Assembly (NCBI RefSeq): GCF_000298235.1
Contig: NZ_BAHE01000014.1
Coordinates: 91,832 to 155,831 of the forward strand
Source: Gordonia namibiensis NBRC 108229
GTDB lineage: Bacteria > Actinomycetota > Actinomycetes > Mycobacteriales > Mycobacteriaceae
DNA: 64,000 nt
Reading direction: 5' to 3'
Part shown: piece by piece, positions 8,078 through 18,586 of the stretch
How positions within the stretch are numbered: the stretch's first letter is position 1
Layout of the letters: each line of letters begins with the position of its first letter
Program-made: the position numbers and the translations under genes
Notes under the pieces: generated by a model
The model's input: the letters and a program-made list of their open reading frames with translations, nothing else
Told to the model about the DNA's origin: nothing
The model's database searches: none

Positions 8078-9535
8078 CTAGACCGTGAGGTCCGCGATCT
8101 CGCCCGCGAAAGCGGCCGGGACGCGGACCTTCATCGTCGTACCCGACTCGGTGTGCTCGGAGGTGAGGACCTCGCCCTCGCTGTGGATCCGGGAGACGAT
8201 GTCGCCGCGGGAGAACGGCACCTCGATGGTGAGCTCGACGTCTTCGCGGCCCACGAATTCACGTACGCGGTCGAACAGCTCGGGCAGTCCCTCGCCGGTA
8301 CGCGCCGAGACGAACACCGCGTCGGCACCTACCGCGCCGCGCAGTTCGGTGAGCCGGTTGCCGTCGATCGCGTCGATCTTGTTGATCACCAGCAGTTCCG
8401 GCGGCGCCTCCGCCTTCTCCTCGGCGACGATCTCGCTGATGACCTGACGCACCGCCGAGATCTGTTCCATCGGGAACGGATCCGATCCGTCGACCACGTG
8501 CAGGAGCAGATCGGCGTCGACCACCTCTTCCAGCGTCGACCGGAACGCCTCGACGAGCTGCGTGGGCAGGTGCCGCACGAAACCGACGGTGTCGGTGAAG
8601 ACCACGGCCCGCCCGTCGTCGAGCGTGGCCCGTCGCGTCGTCGGGTCGAGGGTCGCGAACAGCGCGTCCTGCACCAGGACACCCGCGCCGGTCATGGCGT
8701 TGACCAGACTCGACTTGCCGGCGTTGGTGTAGCCGGCGACGGTGATCGACGGGATCGCCGAACGGTTGCGGGCGGCCCGCTTGGTGGTGCGCGCCTTCTT
8801 CATGTCGCGGATCTCGCGGCGCAGCTTGGCCATCCGCTCACGGATGCGCCGGCGGTCGGTCTCGATCTTGGTCTCACCGGGACCACGCAGACCCACACCG
8901 CCGTTGCTGCCGGCCCGGCCACCGGCCTGCCGGGACATCGATTCACCCCAACCGCGCAGACGCGGGAGCATGTACTCCATCTGCGCGAGCGAGACCTGTG
9001 CCTTGCCCTCACGGGACGTGGCGTGCTGGGCGAAGATGTCGAGGATGAGTGCGGTCCGGTCGATCACCTTGACCTTGACGACCTTCTCCAGCGCGGTCAG
9101 CTGGGCGGGCGTGAGCTCACCGTCGCAGATGACGGTGTCGGCCCCGGTTGCCAGGACGATCTCGCGGAGTTCCTCGGCCTTGCCGCTACCGATGTAGGTG
9201 GCCGAGTCCGGTTTGGAACGGCGCTGGATCAGCGCGTCGAGGACCTGCGAACCAGCGGTCTCGGCCAGCGCGGCGAGCTCGGCCATGTTGGCCTCGGCCG
9301 AGGCGGCGCTGCCCTCGGTCCAGACACCGACGAGAACCACCTTCTCGAGGCGGAGCTGCCGGTACTCGACCTCGGTGACGTCGGTGAGTTCGGTGGAGAG
9401 TCCGGCGACGCGCTGAAGTGACGCACGCTCGGAGAGTTGGAGTTCGCCGACGGTCGGATCGTCGTCACGGTGGAGGTCACCGGAGCGATCGTCGAGGTCC
9501 GCGTCGGACAGGATCTGTGCTGATGATTCGGTCAT
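8078..9535 (-). CDS. hflX: Ribosome-associated GTPase HflX
   Basis: 485 aa. HflX is a GTPase (with ATPase activity) that splits stalled or stress-paused 70S ribosomes. An HflX-specific N-terminal domain (about 60–240) ends with the glycine-rich linker GGVGLRGPGETKIETDRR. The G domain follows, with the P-loop GYTNAGKSS, switch DTVGF and base-recognition NKID, and a short C-terminal domain completes it. The length is usual for actinobacterial HflX. It is convergent with ptsH and precedes dapF–miaA on the same strand, as in Mycobacterium. Confidence 0.95.
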   Translation of the reverse strand: MTESSAQILSDADLDDRSGDLHRDDDPTVGELQLSERASLQRVAGLSTELTDVTEVEYRQLRLEKVVLVGVWTEGSAASAEANMAELAALAETAGSQVLDALIQRRSKPDSATYIGSGKAEELREIVLATGADTVICDGELTPAQLTALEKVVKVKVIDRTALILDIFAQHATSREGKAQVSLAQMEYMLPRLRGWGESMSRQAGGRAGSNGGVGLRGPGETKIETDRRRIRERMAKLRREIRDMKKARTTKRAARNRSAIPSITVAGYTNAGKSSLVNAMTGAGVLVQDALFATLDPTTRRATLDDGRAVVFTDTVGFVRHLPTQLVEAFRSTLEEVVDADLLLHVVDGSDPFPMEQISAVRQVISEIVAEEKAEAPPELLVINKIDAIDGNRLTELRGAVGADAVFVSARTGEGLPELFDRVREFVGREDVELTIEVPFSRGDIVSRIHSEGEVLTSEHTESGTTMKVRVPAAFAGEIADLTV

Positions 9536-9586
9536 ACGGGATCCATGGTCTCACGCCACGGCCGTGCTGAGCACGTGATTATCGGC

Positions 9587-10483
9587 TCAGCGGTCCCAGC
9601 CGGGTCGCAGGACGCCGTCGGCGACCAGCATCGACGGGCCGCGCAGGGTCGAGCCGTCGGTCCGGATGGTCACCGTGACCTCCCCGCCCGGGATGCCGAT
9701 GCGCAGCTCACCGGCGTCCTGTCCGCGCGCGTCGAGAGCCGCGCGCGTGGCCGCGACCAGGCCTGTTCCGCAGCTGCGGGTCTCGCCGACGCCGCGTTCG
9801 AAGACCCGCATCCGCGCGTACAGACGACCGTCGACGTCCTCGACCGGCGGGGTCAACAGTTCGACGTTGGCCCCGTTCGGGAAGTCGTCGGTCTCGATGA
9901 CCACACCGGCGGTGAAATCGACGGCCGCGAGGGCCTCGGCGGTGAGATCGGCCACCACACACGCCAGGTGCGGGTTGCCCACGTCGACCTTGGCACCCGG
10001 GTAGATGTCGTCGCCGATCCGCACGACAGAGGTGCCGTCGAGACGGGCGACGCCCATCTCCACGGTCACCTCGGCGTGCACATCGTCGAAGGAGTGGATG
10101 ATCACCGGCCGGGCTCCGGCGCGCGAGCCCACCGTGAAGGTGTCCGTGTCGGCGAGTCCGGTCGCGCGGACGAAGTGGGCGAAGACCCGGACGCCGTTGC
10201 CGCACATCTCGGCGATCGAGCCGTCGCCGTTGCGGTAGTCCATGAACCAGTCGTCGGCCGCGACGCCGTCGGGCAGGGCGTCGATAACACCGCGTTCGAC
10301 GAGCGCACCCGTGCGCGCCACGCGCAGCAGACCGTCGGCCCCGATGCCCCGCTGCCGGTCGCACAGTGCCGCGACCATCTCGGCGTCGAGTGACAGCTCG
10401 GCGGCCGGGTCGGCGAGCACGACGAAGTCGTTCTGGGTGCCGTGACCCTTGACGAAGCGCAGACCGGTTGGGTTGGAACTCAC
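9587..10483 (-). CDS. dapF: Diaminopimelate epimerase
   Basis: 298 aa from the GTG at 10483 (MSSNPTGLRFVKGHGTQNDF); a second in-frame GTG at 10489 is also possible. It interconverts LL- and meso-diaminopimelate for lysine and peptidoglycan synthesis. The two catalytic cysteines are visible in EMCGNGVRV and ETRSCGTGL, in the two symmetric halves of the fold. The length is standard. The dap pathway is spread over this window (dapA, dapB, dapF) rather than clustered. Confidence 0.95.
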   Translation of the reverse strand: MSSNPTGLRFVKGHGTQNDFVVLADPAAELSLDAEMVAALCDRQRGIGADGLLRVARTGALVERGVIDALPDGVAADDWFMDYRNGDGSIAEMCGNGVRVFAHFVRATGLADTDTFTVGSRAGARPVIIHSFDDVHAEVTVEMGVARLDGTSVVRIGDDIYPGAKVDVGNPHLACVVADLTAEALAAVDFTAGVVIETDDFPNGANVELLTPPVEDVDGRLYARMRVFERGVGETRSCGTGLVAATRAALDARGQDAGELRIGIPGGEVTVTIRTDGSTLRGPSMLVADGVLRPGWDR

Positions 10484-10512
10484 GCGCACCAGACTACTTC
10501 TCGGTGCGTGGA

Positions 10513-11430
10513 TCACACGGCGGCGGCCTCGAGCGCTCGGTCGGCGAGGTCGGGGGCGGCGGCGTCGAGCCACACGGCACGGTGATCGCGGCGGAACCAC
10601 GACCGCTGTCTGCGCACATACCGGCGGGTGCCGATGAAGGTGAGTTCCTCGGCCTGGGCCATGTCGTATTCGCCGTCGAGGGCGGCGAGCACCTGCTTGT
10701 AGCCGATCGCCTGCGAGGCCGTGCGGCCCTCCCGCAGTCCGACCGCGCACAGGCCCTCGACCTCGTCGACCAGACCGGTGGAGAACATCAGCCGGGTACG
10801 CCGCGCGATCCGGTCGTCGAGTTCGGCGGTCTCCCGGTCGAGCGCGAGGATCACGGTTCCCCACCGGGGTTCGCCGATCGTCGGCTGCGACGCCGCGAAG
10901 GGCTGCCCGGTCAGTTCGACGACCTCCAGCGCGCGGACGATCCGCCGGCCGTCGGTGTCGAGAATCGTTGCAGCAGCAGCGGGATCGACCGAGGCGAGCA
11001 GCCGGTGCATCTCGGCGACCCCGCGTTCGGCGAGCATCTCCTCGTACCGGCCGCGGACCTCGGGATCGGTCGCCGGGAACTGCCAGTTGTCGAGCAGCCC
11101 CTGGATGTACATCATCGAGCCGCCGACGATCACCGGGACACGACCGGCGTCGAGGAGTCGCTCCACGTCCGCGGTCGCGGCCTGCTGGTATCGGGCGACG
11201 GTGGCCACCTCGGTCACGTCGAGGACATCGATCTGGTGATGCGGTATGCCGCGGCGTTCGTCGAGCGGCACCTTGGCGGTCCCGATGTCCATGCCGCGGT
11301 ACTGCTGCATGGCGTCGATGTTCACGATCTCCCCGCCCAGACGCTCGGCGAGGTCGAGGGCGAGGTCGGATTTCCCGCACGCGGTCGGGCCGACGACCAT
11401 GATCGGCCGCAGTGCCGACTGGTCGCTCAT
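10513..11430 (-). CDS. miaA: tRNA dimethylallyltransferase
   Basis: 305 aa. Adds dimethylallyl to A37 of tRNAs reading U-starting codons, the substrate for MiaB, which is also in this window. The N-terminal P-loop GPTACGKS is followed by the conserved [15 protein letters not shown] and, later, the [12 protein letters not shown] segment. The C-terminal half contains ASQAIGYKQ. It overlaps the upstream hypothetical gene by 4 bp (ATGA), so the two are probably translationally coupled. Confidence 0.95.
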   Translation of the reverse strand: MSDQSALRPIMVVGPTACGKSDLALDLAERLGGEIVNIDAMQQYRGMDIGTAKVPLDERRGIPHHQIDVLDVTEVATVARYQQAATADVERLLDAGRVPVIVGGSMMYIQGLLDNWQFPATDPEVRGRYEEMLAERGVAEMHRLLASVDPAAAATILDTDGRRIVRALEVVELTGQPFAASQPTIGEPRWGTVILALDRETAELDDRIARRTRLMFSTGLVDEVEGLCAVGLREGRTASQAIGYKQVLAALDGEYDMAQAEELTFIGTRRYVRRQRSWFRRDHRAVWLDAAAPDLADRALEAAAV

Positions 11431-12161
11431 GACCGGTCACCGGAAACGGTCCACGTGGCGACGACGTACCCGACCCCGAACGGGGCGTCGGCGTAGCTCC
11501 TCTTCGGCACGACGCCCGAACCACGGCTCTCCACCGCGGCGGCGGCGACCTGCCACGCGACCCGGCCGCCGATCCCCTCCGTATCGCAGGATTCGGGTCG
11601 CAGGGCTGCGAGCGCCCGCATGTCAGCGGCCCCGATGGCCGCGACGATCGACTCGTTGAGCGCGACCGCGGAGTCCCGTCGGCCACCGCCCGGTGCCTTG
11701 GGGGTCAACGCGGTCGAGCCGTCGCCGACGACGAGGAGTCCGATCCGCTCCGGGGACTCCTCCAGCCGTGCGCCGAGATCGGCGCCGAGAACCGCGCACT
11801 CGGCGGGCGAGGTCTCCCGGCCGACGATCCACGTGCTCGTCGGCCCCAGCGACGCCCACTCCCGCAACCAGGCCCCGATCAGGGCGGACAGACTCATCCG
11901 GGGGCCGGTCCGATCGCTCACGCTCACCCGGACATCCACCCCGAACCGGGCGAAACTACCCGAGCCCGACTCCTCCACCGGGCCGGTCACCGGGGCGTCG
12001 GAGGCGCCGAGAACGACCCAGCGATCGATCCCGCTCGACGCCGTTTCGGCGAGGGCATCCCGCACCGCCGACCGCACGGGTTCGGTGTCGAACGCCGACG
12101 GACCGGCCAGTTCGGGTACCAGCAACGGGGCACTCGGTACGAAGACGACGGCCGCAAGCAC
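11427..12161 (-). CDS. Conserved hypothetical protein, MEMO/LigB-like (Rv2728c position)
   Basis: 244 aa, GTG start ([18 protein letters not shown]). The N-terminus resembles class III extradiol dioxygenase-like (LigB/MEMO) proteins, which begin with a similar PxxPxLxP segment, and the mycobacterial gene in this position belongs to such a group. I see no clear metal-binding His pair, so an enzymatic function cannot be claimed. It has no signal peptide or membrane segment. Its stop overlaps the miaA start (ATGA), suggesting co-expression with tRNA modification. The resemblance is from pattern only. Confidence 0.6.
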   Translation of the reverse strand: MLAAVVFVPSAPLLVPELAGPSAFDTEPVRSAVRDALAETASSGIDRWVVLGASDAPVTGPVEESGSGSFARFGVDVRVSVSDRTGPRMSLSALIGAWLREWASLGPTSTWIVGRETSPAECAVLGADLGARLEESPERIGLLVVGDGSTALTPKAPGGGRRDSAVALNESIVAAIGAADMRALAALRPESCDTEGIGGRVAWQVAAAAVESRGSGVVPKRSYADAPFGVGYVVATWTVSGDRS

Positions 12162-12375
12162 ACCACGACGCTAGTCGAACCAGACATCGCGACCGACGCC
12201 CGAACCCCGACACGGATTCCGGTAAGTCGCCGCGCACGCCACACACACGCGCCTGAACTGCTTGAATGGATCCGTACTGTCGGCTGTCGCCGGGGCGTTA
12301 CGATGCCCCGCGAGAACCGACCCAGCGACCGGCAGCCGTGACGCGCGGCACCACTGAGCGGCAGGACATGTGCAG

Positions 12376-13740
12376 ATGACCCACCCGACCGACCCCTCCA
12401 CGGCCACCGAGGCGCCGCAGACGAGCACTCCGGTCCCCACACCCGGCCCCAAACCCGGTCCGCGCCCCAAGCCCGGCCCACGACCGGGACCGCACGAACC
12501 CGTCATCACGCACATCAGTGCCGGCGACCCGCACCGATTCGGTCGCATCGACTCCTCGGGTGTGGTGTGGCTCAAGACCGCCGACGGCGAACGCGAGATC
12601 GGCCAGTGGCAGGCCGGCACCGTCGAAGAGGGGCTCGCCCACTTCGCCCGCCGCTTCGACGACCTCGCGACCGAGGTCGAGATCCTCGAGGAACGTCTCA
12701 GCGCACGCTCCGGCGACCCGCGCAAGGCCCAGGCCGCCGCCAAGCACCTGCTCGACGATCTGCCGAACGCCCACGTCATCGGGGATGTCGCCGCCCTGCA
12801 GCGTCGACTCGAGGCCATCGTCGGTTCCGCCGACGAGGTCGCCGAGTCGCTGCGCGCGGAGCGCGAGAAGACCCGCGCCACCGCCATCGCACGCAAGGAG
12901 ACCCTCGCCGCCGAGGCCGAGCAGATCGGTGCCGAGGCCACCAACTGGAAGGGCGCCGGCGACCGGCTCCGCGAGATCCTCGACGAGTGGAAGACCATCA
13001 AGGGCATCGATCGCAAGACCGATGACGCCCTGTGGAAGCGCTACGCGAAGGCCCGCGATGCCTTCAACCGCCGCCGAGGTGCCCACTTCGCCGAACTCGA
13101 CCGCGAGCGCGCCGGGGCGAAGGAACGCAAGGAAGCGCTGATCGCCCGCGCCGAAGAACTGTCGTCGTCGACCGACTGGGGCCCCACCTCGGCCAAGTTC
13201 CGCGAGTTGCTGGGTGAGTGGAAGGCGGCCGGTCGCGCGCCCCGCGACACCGACGAGGCCCTCTGGCAGCGGTTCAAGGCCGCCCAGGACGTCTTCTTCA
13301 ACGCCCGCAACGCCGCCACGTCCGAACGCGACGCCGAGTTCGCGGCCAACGCGACCGCCAAGATCGCGCTGCTCGAGGCCGCCGAGAAGGCCATCGACCC
13401 GGCTGCCGATCTCGAGGCGGCGCGTCGTGAGTTCCGGTCGTTCCGTGACAAGTGGGACGAGATCGGCAAGGTTCCGCGCGACCAGATGCACTCCCTGGAA
13501 GGACGCGCACGGGCCATCGAGAAGCGCATCCGCGATGCCGAGGACGCGCAGTGGCAGCGCACCGACCCGGAGGCCCAGGCGCGTGCGGCACAGTTCGCCG
13601 ACCGTGCCGCGCAATTCGAGGAGCAGGCCCGCAAGGCCGCCGAGAAGGGCAAGGACCGCGAGGCCGCGTCGCTGCGTGAACAGGCCGCGCAGTGGCGCGA
13701 ATGGGCCGAGGCCGCGCACAGCGCCGTCACCGACCGCTGA
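12376..13740 (+). CDS. DUF349 domain protein (Rv2731-like)
   Basis: 454 aa from the ATG at 12376 (AGGA about 9 bases upstream; a GTG at 12370 is in frame but too close to the ribosome site). Residues 1–45 carry a Pro/Lys/Gly tract with repeated PGPKPGPRP. The rest is a long, charged, mostly helical protein with repeated DUF349 units, recognisable by [30 protein letters not shown] repeats. Such repeats occur near 205, 285 and 365, and a basic coiled-coil tail follows. The function is not established. It is divergent from the MEMO-like gene across a 214-bp gap that must hold both promoters. Confidence 0.85.
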   Translation: MTHPTDPSTATEAPQTSTPVPTPGPKPGPRPKPGPRPGPHEPVITHISAGDPHRFGRIDSSGVVWLKTADGEREIGQWQAGTVEEGLAHFARRFDDLATEVEILEERLSARSGDPRKAQAAAKHLLDDLPNAHVIGDVAALQRRLEAIVGSADEVAESLRAEREKTRATAIARKETLAAEAEQIGAEATNWKGAGDRLREILDEWKTIKGIDRKTDDALWKRYAKARDAFNRRRGAHFAELDRERAGAKERKEALIARAEELSSSTDWGPTSAKFRELLGEWKAAGRAPRDTDEALWQRFKAAQDVFFNARNAATSERDAEFAANATAKIALLEAAEKAIDPAADLEAARREFRSFRDKWDEIGKVPRDQMHSLEGRARAIEKRIRDAEDAQWQRTDPEAQARAAQFADRAAQFEEQARKAAEKGKDREAASLREQAAQWREWAEAAHSAVTDR

Positions 13741-13785
13741 GCGACCCCCCGTCACAACCGACCACCCAGGACCCCGGGCCGCCGA

Positions 13786-14403
13786 CTACTTCGGCTGTTC
13801 GGGGTCCTTGTGGTAGAGCGCCGAGGCGTAGGCCTCCTGCTCGGCGGCCTGACGGCGACGCTCGGCCTCCATCGCCAGGTGGTACGACGAGCGCGCCCAC
13901 ACCACGCGTGACCAGTGGAAGGTCAGCACGAAGACCGAGATCCAGCCGAGCACAAGACCGATGCCCACTCCCGACGGGGGCTGGACGCCACCGACGCCGG
14001 GGGTGTTGCGTGACCACCAGGCGAGCATGCCGGCCACGCACGCAATGGCACAGCCGCACAACGCGATCCACGCCAGAATCCAGCGGCGGGTCAGCAGTGC
14101 GAGCATCGAGACGACGATGCCGAAGACCGCGACCAGGTAGACGAAGATCTTCGACACGATGGTGACCCGTTCGGCCGCGGCCTCCGGCGCGAAGGACAGC
14201 ACCTCGAGGCCCGTCACCGAACCGGTGTGCGGCAGGACCAGCGACACCATGGCCAGCAGGACGGCGATCGCCACGACGACCGCGCGGGCGCCGGGGTCGA
14301 TCTCACCGGCGACCTTGCGTTCGGCCTTCCTCAGGTCCTGTTCGTACTCCTTGAACGCGTCCTTGTCGGAAGCGCCGGGTGTGCGGTCCGGGTTCTCGGA
14401 CAT
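13786..14403 (-). CDS. Four-helix membrane protein (Rv2732c-like)
   Basis: 205 aa from the ATG at 14403. Four hydrophobic segments lie at about 41–60, 80–105, 107–132 and 146–168, flanked by a charged N-terminal tail (MSENPDRTPGASDKDAFKEY) and a basic C-terminal tail (ERRRQAAEQEAY). Both tails appear cytoplasmic. A homologue sits next to miaB in mycobacteria, so the pairing is conserved; the function is unknown. It is likely co-transcribed with miaB (43-bp gap). Confidence 0.75.
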   Translation of the reverse strand: MSENPDRTPGASDKDAFKEYEQDLRKAERKVAGEIDPGARAVVVAIAVLLAMVSLVLPHTGSVTGLEVLSFAPEAAAERVTIVSKIFVYLVAVFGIVVSMLALLTRRWILAWIALCGCAIACVAGMLAWWSRNTPGVGGVQPPSGVGIGLVLGWISVFVLTFHWSRVVWARSSYHLAMEAERRRQAAEQEAYASALYHKDPEQPK

Positions 14404-14446
14404 GTCATCGCCTCTTCTCACGGGTGGGTCTGGGGTGGCGCGCGCT

Positions 14447-16003
14447 CTAACCGCAGGAGCCGCAACCGGCGTCGGCGGTCGCGGGGACGAGGGTGGGCAC
14501 GGGGGGACCAACAGTCGGGAGGCCGAGGCCCACGCCGACGGGGGCGGTGGTGGGCGTGCGGCTCTGCTCGTAGGCGTCGCCGGCACGCGTGCGGCGGTGC
14601 GAGAGCACCCCGGCGTCGGCGATCAGATGGTGCGGCGCGGCGGCGGTGACCACGGTGTGGACCACGTCGCCGGGGCGGATGCCGGCGGTGTCACCGGGCG
14701 CGAAGTGCACCAGGCGTCCGTCACGCGCGCGACCGGTCATGCGCCGGGTCTCGGCGGACTTGCGCCCCTCGTCGGCGACGACGAGCAGCTCCACCTCGGT
14801 GCCGGTCAGGGATTCGTTCTCCGACAAGCAGATTCGTTCCTGCAGCGCGATGAGTCGCTGGTAGCGCTCGCCGACGACGTCGGCGGGCACCTGGTCGGGC
14901 ATCGTGGCCGCCGGGGTTCCGGGGCGCGGCGAGTACTGGAAGGTGAAGGCGCTGGAGAATCGGGCGCGTTCGACGACGTCGAGGGTCGCCTGGAAGTCCT
15001 CCTCGGTCTCCCCCGGGAACCCGACGATGATGTCGGTGGTGATCGCCGCATGCGGCATCGCGGCGCGGACCTTGTCGAGGATGCCGAGGAACCTGGTCTG
15101 GCGGTAGCTGCGTCGCATCGCCTTCAGGATGCGGTCGGAACCGGACTGCAGCGGCATGTGCAGCTGCGGGCACACGTTGGGGGTCTCGGCCATCGCCTCG
15201 ATGACGTCGTCGGTGAACTCGGCGGGGTGCGGCGAGGTGAACCGGACCCGTTCGAGTCCTTCGATGTCGCCGCAGGCACGGAGCAGTTCGGCGAAAGCGC
15301 CACGGTTGCGCGGCTGGTCGGGATCGGCGAAGGACATGCCGTAGGCGTTGACGTTCTGCCCGAGAAGCGTCACCTCGACGACGCCCTGGTCGACAAGTGC
15401 CTTGACCTCGGCCAGCACGTCACCGGGACGGCGGTCGACCTCCTTGCCGCGCAGCGACGGCACGATGCAGAAGGTGCACGTGTTGTTACAGCCCACCGAC
15501 ACCGACACCCAGCCGGAGTAGGCAGAGTCACGCTTGGCGGGCAGCGTCGACGGGAAGCGCTCGAGGGAGTCGAGGATCTCGACCTGCGCCTCCTCGTTGT
15601 GGCGGGCACGGTCGATCAGCGCCGGCAGCGAACCGATGTTGTGGGTGCCGAACACGACGTCGACCCACGGCGCCTTGGAGATGACGGTGTCCTTGTCCTT
15701 CTGCGCCAGGCAGCCGCCGACGGCGATCTGCATGCCGGGACGCCGGGACTTCACCGGTGCGAGGTGCGACAGGTTGCCGTAGAGCTTGTTGTCGGCGTTC
15801 TCGCGGATGGCGCAGGTGTTGAATACGACCAGGTCGGCGTCTTCGTCCTCGCCGGCACGCACATATCCCGCGTCCTCGAGGAGCCCGGAGATGCGTTCGG
15901 AGTCGTGGACATTCATCTGGCAGCCGTAGGTTCGAACCTGGTAGCTGCGGGGTGACTGGGCTGATGCAGCCTCGTCAGGCCGATCCGACAACTCGATACT
16001 CAC
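14447..16003 (-). CDS. miaB: tRNA-2-methylthio-N6-dimethylallyladenosine synthase
   Basis: 518 aa from the GTG at 16003 (MSIELSDRP); a TTG at 16030 also begins an open frame but lacks a ribosome site. Radical-SAM methylthiotransferase that completes ms2i6A37 after MiaA. The N-terminal UPF0004 domain holds the auxiliary cluster cysteines ([23 protein letters not shown]). The radical-SAM motif is CNNTCTFC (CxxxCxxC), and a TRAM-like domain follows near 390–450. An added C-terminal tail rich in Pro/Thr/Val ends in CGSCG, with two cysteines not part of the core fold. Confidence 0.95.
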   Translation of the reverse strand: MSIELSDRPDEAASAQSPRSYQVRTYGCQMNVHDSERISGLLEDAGYVRAGEDEDADLVVFNTCAIRENADNKLYGNLSHLAPVKSRRPGMQIAVGGCLAQKDKDTVISKAPWVDVVFGTHNIGSLPALIDRARHNEEAQVEILDSLERFPSTLPAKRDSAYSGWVSVSVGCNNTCTFCIVPSLRGKEVDRRPGDVLAEVKALVDQGVVEVTLLGQNVNAYGMSFADPDQPRNRGAFAELLRACGDIEGLERVRFTSPHPAEFTDDVIEAMAETPNVCPQLHMPLQSGSDRILKAMRRSYRQTRFLGILDKVRAAMPHAAITTDIIVGFPGETEEDFQATLDVVERARFSSAFTFQYSPRPGTPAATMPDQVPADVVGERYQRLIALQERICLSENESLTGTEVELLVVADEGRKSAETRRMTGRARDGRLVHFAPGDTAGIRPGDVVHTVVTAAAPHHLIADAGVLSHRRTRAGDAYEQSRTPTTAPVGVGLGLPTVGPPVPTLVPATADAGCGSCG

Positions 16004-16077
16004 TCCTACCAGGGTACGGTGCCGACGCAAATCGCCGACTTGGCGTGACCGGTACCGCTGTTCGGCACGAATTTGGT

Positions 16078-16083
16078 TAGGGT
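16078..16083 (+). promoter_or_regulatory. −10 element of gluA (leaderless start)
   Basis: TAGGGT ends 6 bp before the gluA ATG, and no ribosome-binding site is present. The spacing predicts transcription starting at or next to the A of ATG, giving a leaderless mRNA. No clear −35 is seen. Confidence 0.5.
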
Positions 16084-16089
16084 TCGAGA

Positions 16090-16863
16090 ATGACCGTTTC
16101 GCCGAGCAAGTCCGCGGACCCCGGGTCCCAGCCGATGATCGCGATGCGCGGGGTGCAGAAGCACTTCGGTTCGCTGCACGTCCTCAAGGACATCGACTTC
16201 GAGGTTCCCGCCGGACAGGTGGTCGTGGTCCTCGGTCCGTCCGGATCGGGCAAGTCCACCCTCTGCCGGACCATCAACCGCCTCGAGCCGATCGACGAGG
16301 GCGAAATCCGGGTCGAGGGTCAGCTCCTGCCCGCCGAGGGCAAGGACCTCGCACGCCTGCGCGCCGACGTGGGCATGGTGTTCCAGTCCTTCAATCTCTT
16401 CTCCCACAAGACGATCCTCGAGAACGTCACCCTCGCCCCGACGAAGGTGCGCAAGAAGTCGAAGGCCGAGGCCAACAAGCGCGCGTTGGAACTGCTCGAG
16501 CGGGTCGGCATCGCCAGCCAGAAGGACAAGTACCCCGCCCAGTTGTCCGGCGGCCAGCAGCAGCGCGTCGCCATCGCCCGCTCCCTCGCCATGGACCCGA
16601 AGGTCATGCTGTTCGACGAGCCGACCTCCGCGCTCGACCCCGAGATGGTCAACGAGGTCCTCGACGTCATGGTCTCCCTGGCCAAGGAGGGCATGACGAT
16701 GCTCGTGGTCACCCACGAGATGGGCTTCGCCCGCAAGGCCGCCGACCGGGTGATCTTCATGGCCGACGGCGCGATCATCGAGGATGCCGAACCCGACACC
16801 TTCTTCACCGACCCCAAGACCGACCGAGCACGCGACTTCCTCGGCAAGATCCTGGGGCACTGA
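16090..16863 (+). CDS. gluA: Glutamate ABC transporter ATP-binding protein
   Basis: 257 aa cytoplasmic ATPase of a polar amino-acid importer. The Walker A motif is GPSGSGKST, the Q-loop is near MVFQSFNLF, the signature is [15 protein letters not shown], and the Walker B is [14 protein letters not shown], followed by the switch His in VVTHEMGF. All motifs are intact. The family match is to GlnQ/GluA; glutamate is inferred because the gluABCD order and its position beside miaB and recX/recA match Corynebacterium. First gene of the operon. Confidence 0.92.
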   Translation: MTVSPSKSADPGSQPMIAMRGVQKHFGSLHVLKDIDFEVPAGQVVVVLGPSGSGKSTLCRTINRLEPIDEGEIRVEGQLLPAEGKDLARLRADVGMVFQSFNLFSHKTILENVTLAPTKVRKKSKAEANKRALELLERVGIASQKDKYPAQLSGGQQQRVAIARSLAMDPKVMLFDEPTSALDPEMVNEVLDVMVSLAKEGMTMLVVTHEMGFARKAADRVIFMADGAIIEDAEPDTFFTDPKTDRARDFLGKILGH

Positions 16864-16864
16864 G

Positions 16865-17896
16865 ATGCGGATGAGTCGAGAAACACACCACACGCGCCCG
16901 CAGGTGTCCCGATGGCGCAGCGCCGGACTGGTCGTCGCCGTCGTCGCCCTGCTCGCCGGACTCCTCGCGGGCTGCGGCAGCACCGAACCCCGCAACCTGC
17001 TCAACTCGATCCGTGAGGGATCGGTGATCCTCGGCGTCAAGTTCGACCAGCCCGGCCTCGGCCTGTACGAGCCGGACGGCAACGTCACCGGCTTCGACGC
17101 GTCGGTCGCCACCTACGTGGTCAACGCCATCGCCGACGACCTCGGCGTCGATCACCCGGAGATCACCTGGCGCGAGACGCCGTCCGCCCGCCGCGAGGCG
17201 ATGATCGACAACGGCGAGGTCGACCTGATCGCCGCCACCTACTCGATCAACGCCAGCCGTTCCAAGAAGGTCTCGTTCGGCGGCCCCTACCTGCAGACCT
17301 ATCAGGGCCTGATGGTTCGTGCCGACGACAACTCGATCTCCGAGCTGGCCGACCTCGACAACGGCAAAAAGCTGTGTTCGGTCACCGGCTCGACGTCGGC
17401 GCAGAACGTGAAGGCACAGCTGCCGACAGTGCAGCTGCAGGAGTACGACTCCTACTCGGCCTGCGTCGAGGCGCTCCGCCGCGGCAAGGTCGACGCGCTG
17501 ACAACCGACGAGGCGATTCTCGCCGGCTACTCCAACTTCTGGAAGGACGAGTTCAAGCTCGTCGAGATGACCTACCTCAAGGACGCCTGCGTCAAGGACG
17601 CGCTGAAGACGGCGGGCAGCCCGTTCTCCACCGAACGCTACGGCGTCGGTGTCGCCCTGAACGACACGGCCGCAGTCGATGCGATCAACAAGGCCCTCGA
17701 CACCATGCTGACCCCCGTCGAAGGCGTCGAGTCGCCCTGGAACGCCGATCTCCGCGAGGCACTCGGCAACGAGTACGTCGACGAGATCATCGCCCGCGCG
17801 GACCGTCCCGGTTCCAAGTTCCCCTATCTGCCGGACCCCGGTGACCTCGAGTTCCTCGATTCACCGTCCACACCGTGCCCGCCCGGACTCGAGTGA
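16865..17896 (+). CDS. gluB: Glutamate-binding lipoprotein
   Basis: 343 aa extracytoplasmic solute-binding protein. The start is the ATG at 16865, one base after the gluA stop. An N-terminal signal peptide with lipobox (LLAGLLAGC) predicts lipid anchoring at about residue 36. The mature part is a family-3 binding protein, with FDASVATYVVNAIADDLG, the ETPSARREAMIDNGEVDLIAA segment and the STSAQNVK region typical of amino-acid binding proteins. Four cysteines occur after the lipobox. It delivers substrate to GluC/GluD. Confidence 0.92.
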   Translation: MRMSRETHHTRPQVSRWRSAGLVVAVVALLAGLLAGCGSTEPRNLLNSIREGSVILGVKFDQPGLGLYEPDGNVTGFDASVATYVVNAIADDLGVDHPEITWRETPSARREAMIDNGEVDLIAATYSINASRSKKVSFGGPYLQTYQGLMVRADDNSISELADLDNGKKLCSVTGSTSAQNVKAQLPTVQLQEYDSYSACVEALRRGKVDALTTDEAILAGYSNFWKDEFKLVEMTYLKDACVKDALKTAGSPFSTERYGVGVALNDTAAVDAINKALDTMLTPVEGVESPWNADLREALGNEYVDEIIARADRPGSKFPYLPDPGDLEFLDSPSTPCPPGLE

Positions 17897-17908
17897 GAGG
17901 AGTAATCG

Positions 17909-18586
17909 ATGAATGACGCCTCTCTGTGGGAGAGCATGGGCCCCCAGCTGTGGCCCGCCTTCTGGGTGACCATCCAATTGACCTTCTATTCGGCGATCGG
18001 CTCGCTGGTCTGGGGCACGATCCTCGCCGCGATGCGGGTCTCCCCCGTCCCGGTGATGCGCGGCTTCGCGAGCGTCTACGTGAACGTCGTCCGGAACACG
18101 CCGTTGACGCTCGTCGTGCTGTTCTGCGCGATCGGCCTGTACCAGAACCTGGGGCTGACCTTCGCGCCGACGATCAAGTCCAACAACTTCTGGCTCGCGG
18201 TGCTCGCGTTCGTCCTCTACACGTCGACGTTCGTCTGTGAGACGCTCCGGTCCGGCTTCAACACGGTGCCCCTCGGACAAGCCGAGGCGGCCCGGTCGTT
18301 GGGAATGCCGTTCACCCAGGTGTTCGGGATCATCGTGCTGCCCCAGGCCATCCGGTCGGTCATCGGTCCGATGGGCAGTGTGCTCATCGCGCTGACGAAG
18401 AACACCACGGTCGCGTCGGTCATCGGCGTCGCCGAGGCGGCGGCCCTGATGAAGACCGAGATCGAGACCTTCTCCGACCAGCTGTTCGTGATCTTCGGCG
18501 TGATCGCCGTGGGCTTCATGATCATCACCCTCACCGAGGGAGCCGTCTTCGGCTACCTCGCCAAGCGACTGGCGGTGAAACGATGA
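17909..18586 (+). CDS. gluC: Glutamate ABC transporter permease
   Basis: 225 aa, about five hydrophobic segments. The cytoplasmic coupling motif of amino-acid permeases is visible ([26 protein letters not shown]). A GAGAGGAG ribosome site precedes the ATG. It overlaps gluD by 4 bp (ATGA). With GluD it forms the membrane channel of the importer. Confidence 0.92.
   Translation: MNDASLWESMGPQLWPAFWVTIQLTFYSAIGSLVWGTILAAMRVSPVPVMRGFASVYVNVVRNTPLTLVVLFCAIGLYQNLGLTFAPTIKSNNFWLAVLAFVLYTSTFVCETLRSGFNTVPLGQAEAARSLGMPFTQVFGIIVLPQAIRSVIGPMGSVLIALTKNTTVASVIGVAEAAALMKTEIETFSDQLFVIFGVIAVGFMIITLTEGAVFGYLAKRLAVKR

Noticed and set aside
14159..15955. 598-codon plus-strand frame opposite miaB
   Set aside because: A shadow of high-GC third positions in miaB; composition (Gly/Arg/Val/Asp/His) is typical of antisense frames and miaB is fully supported.
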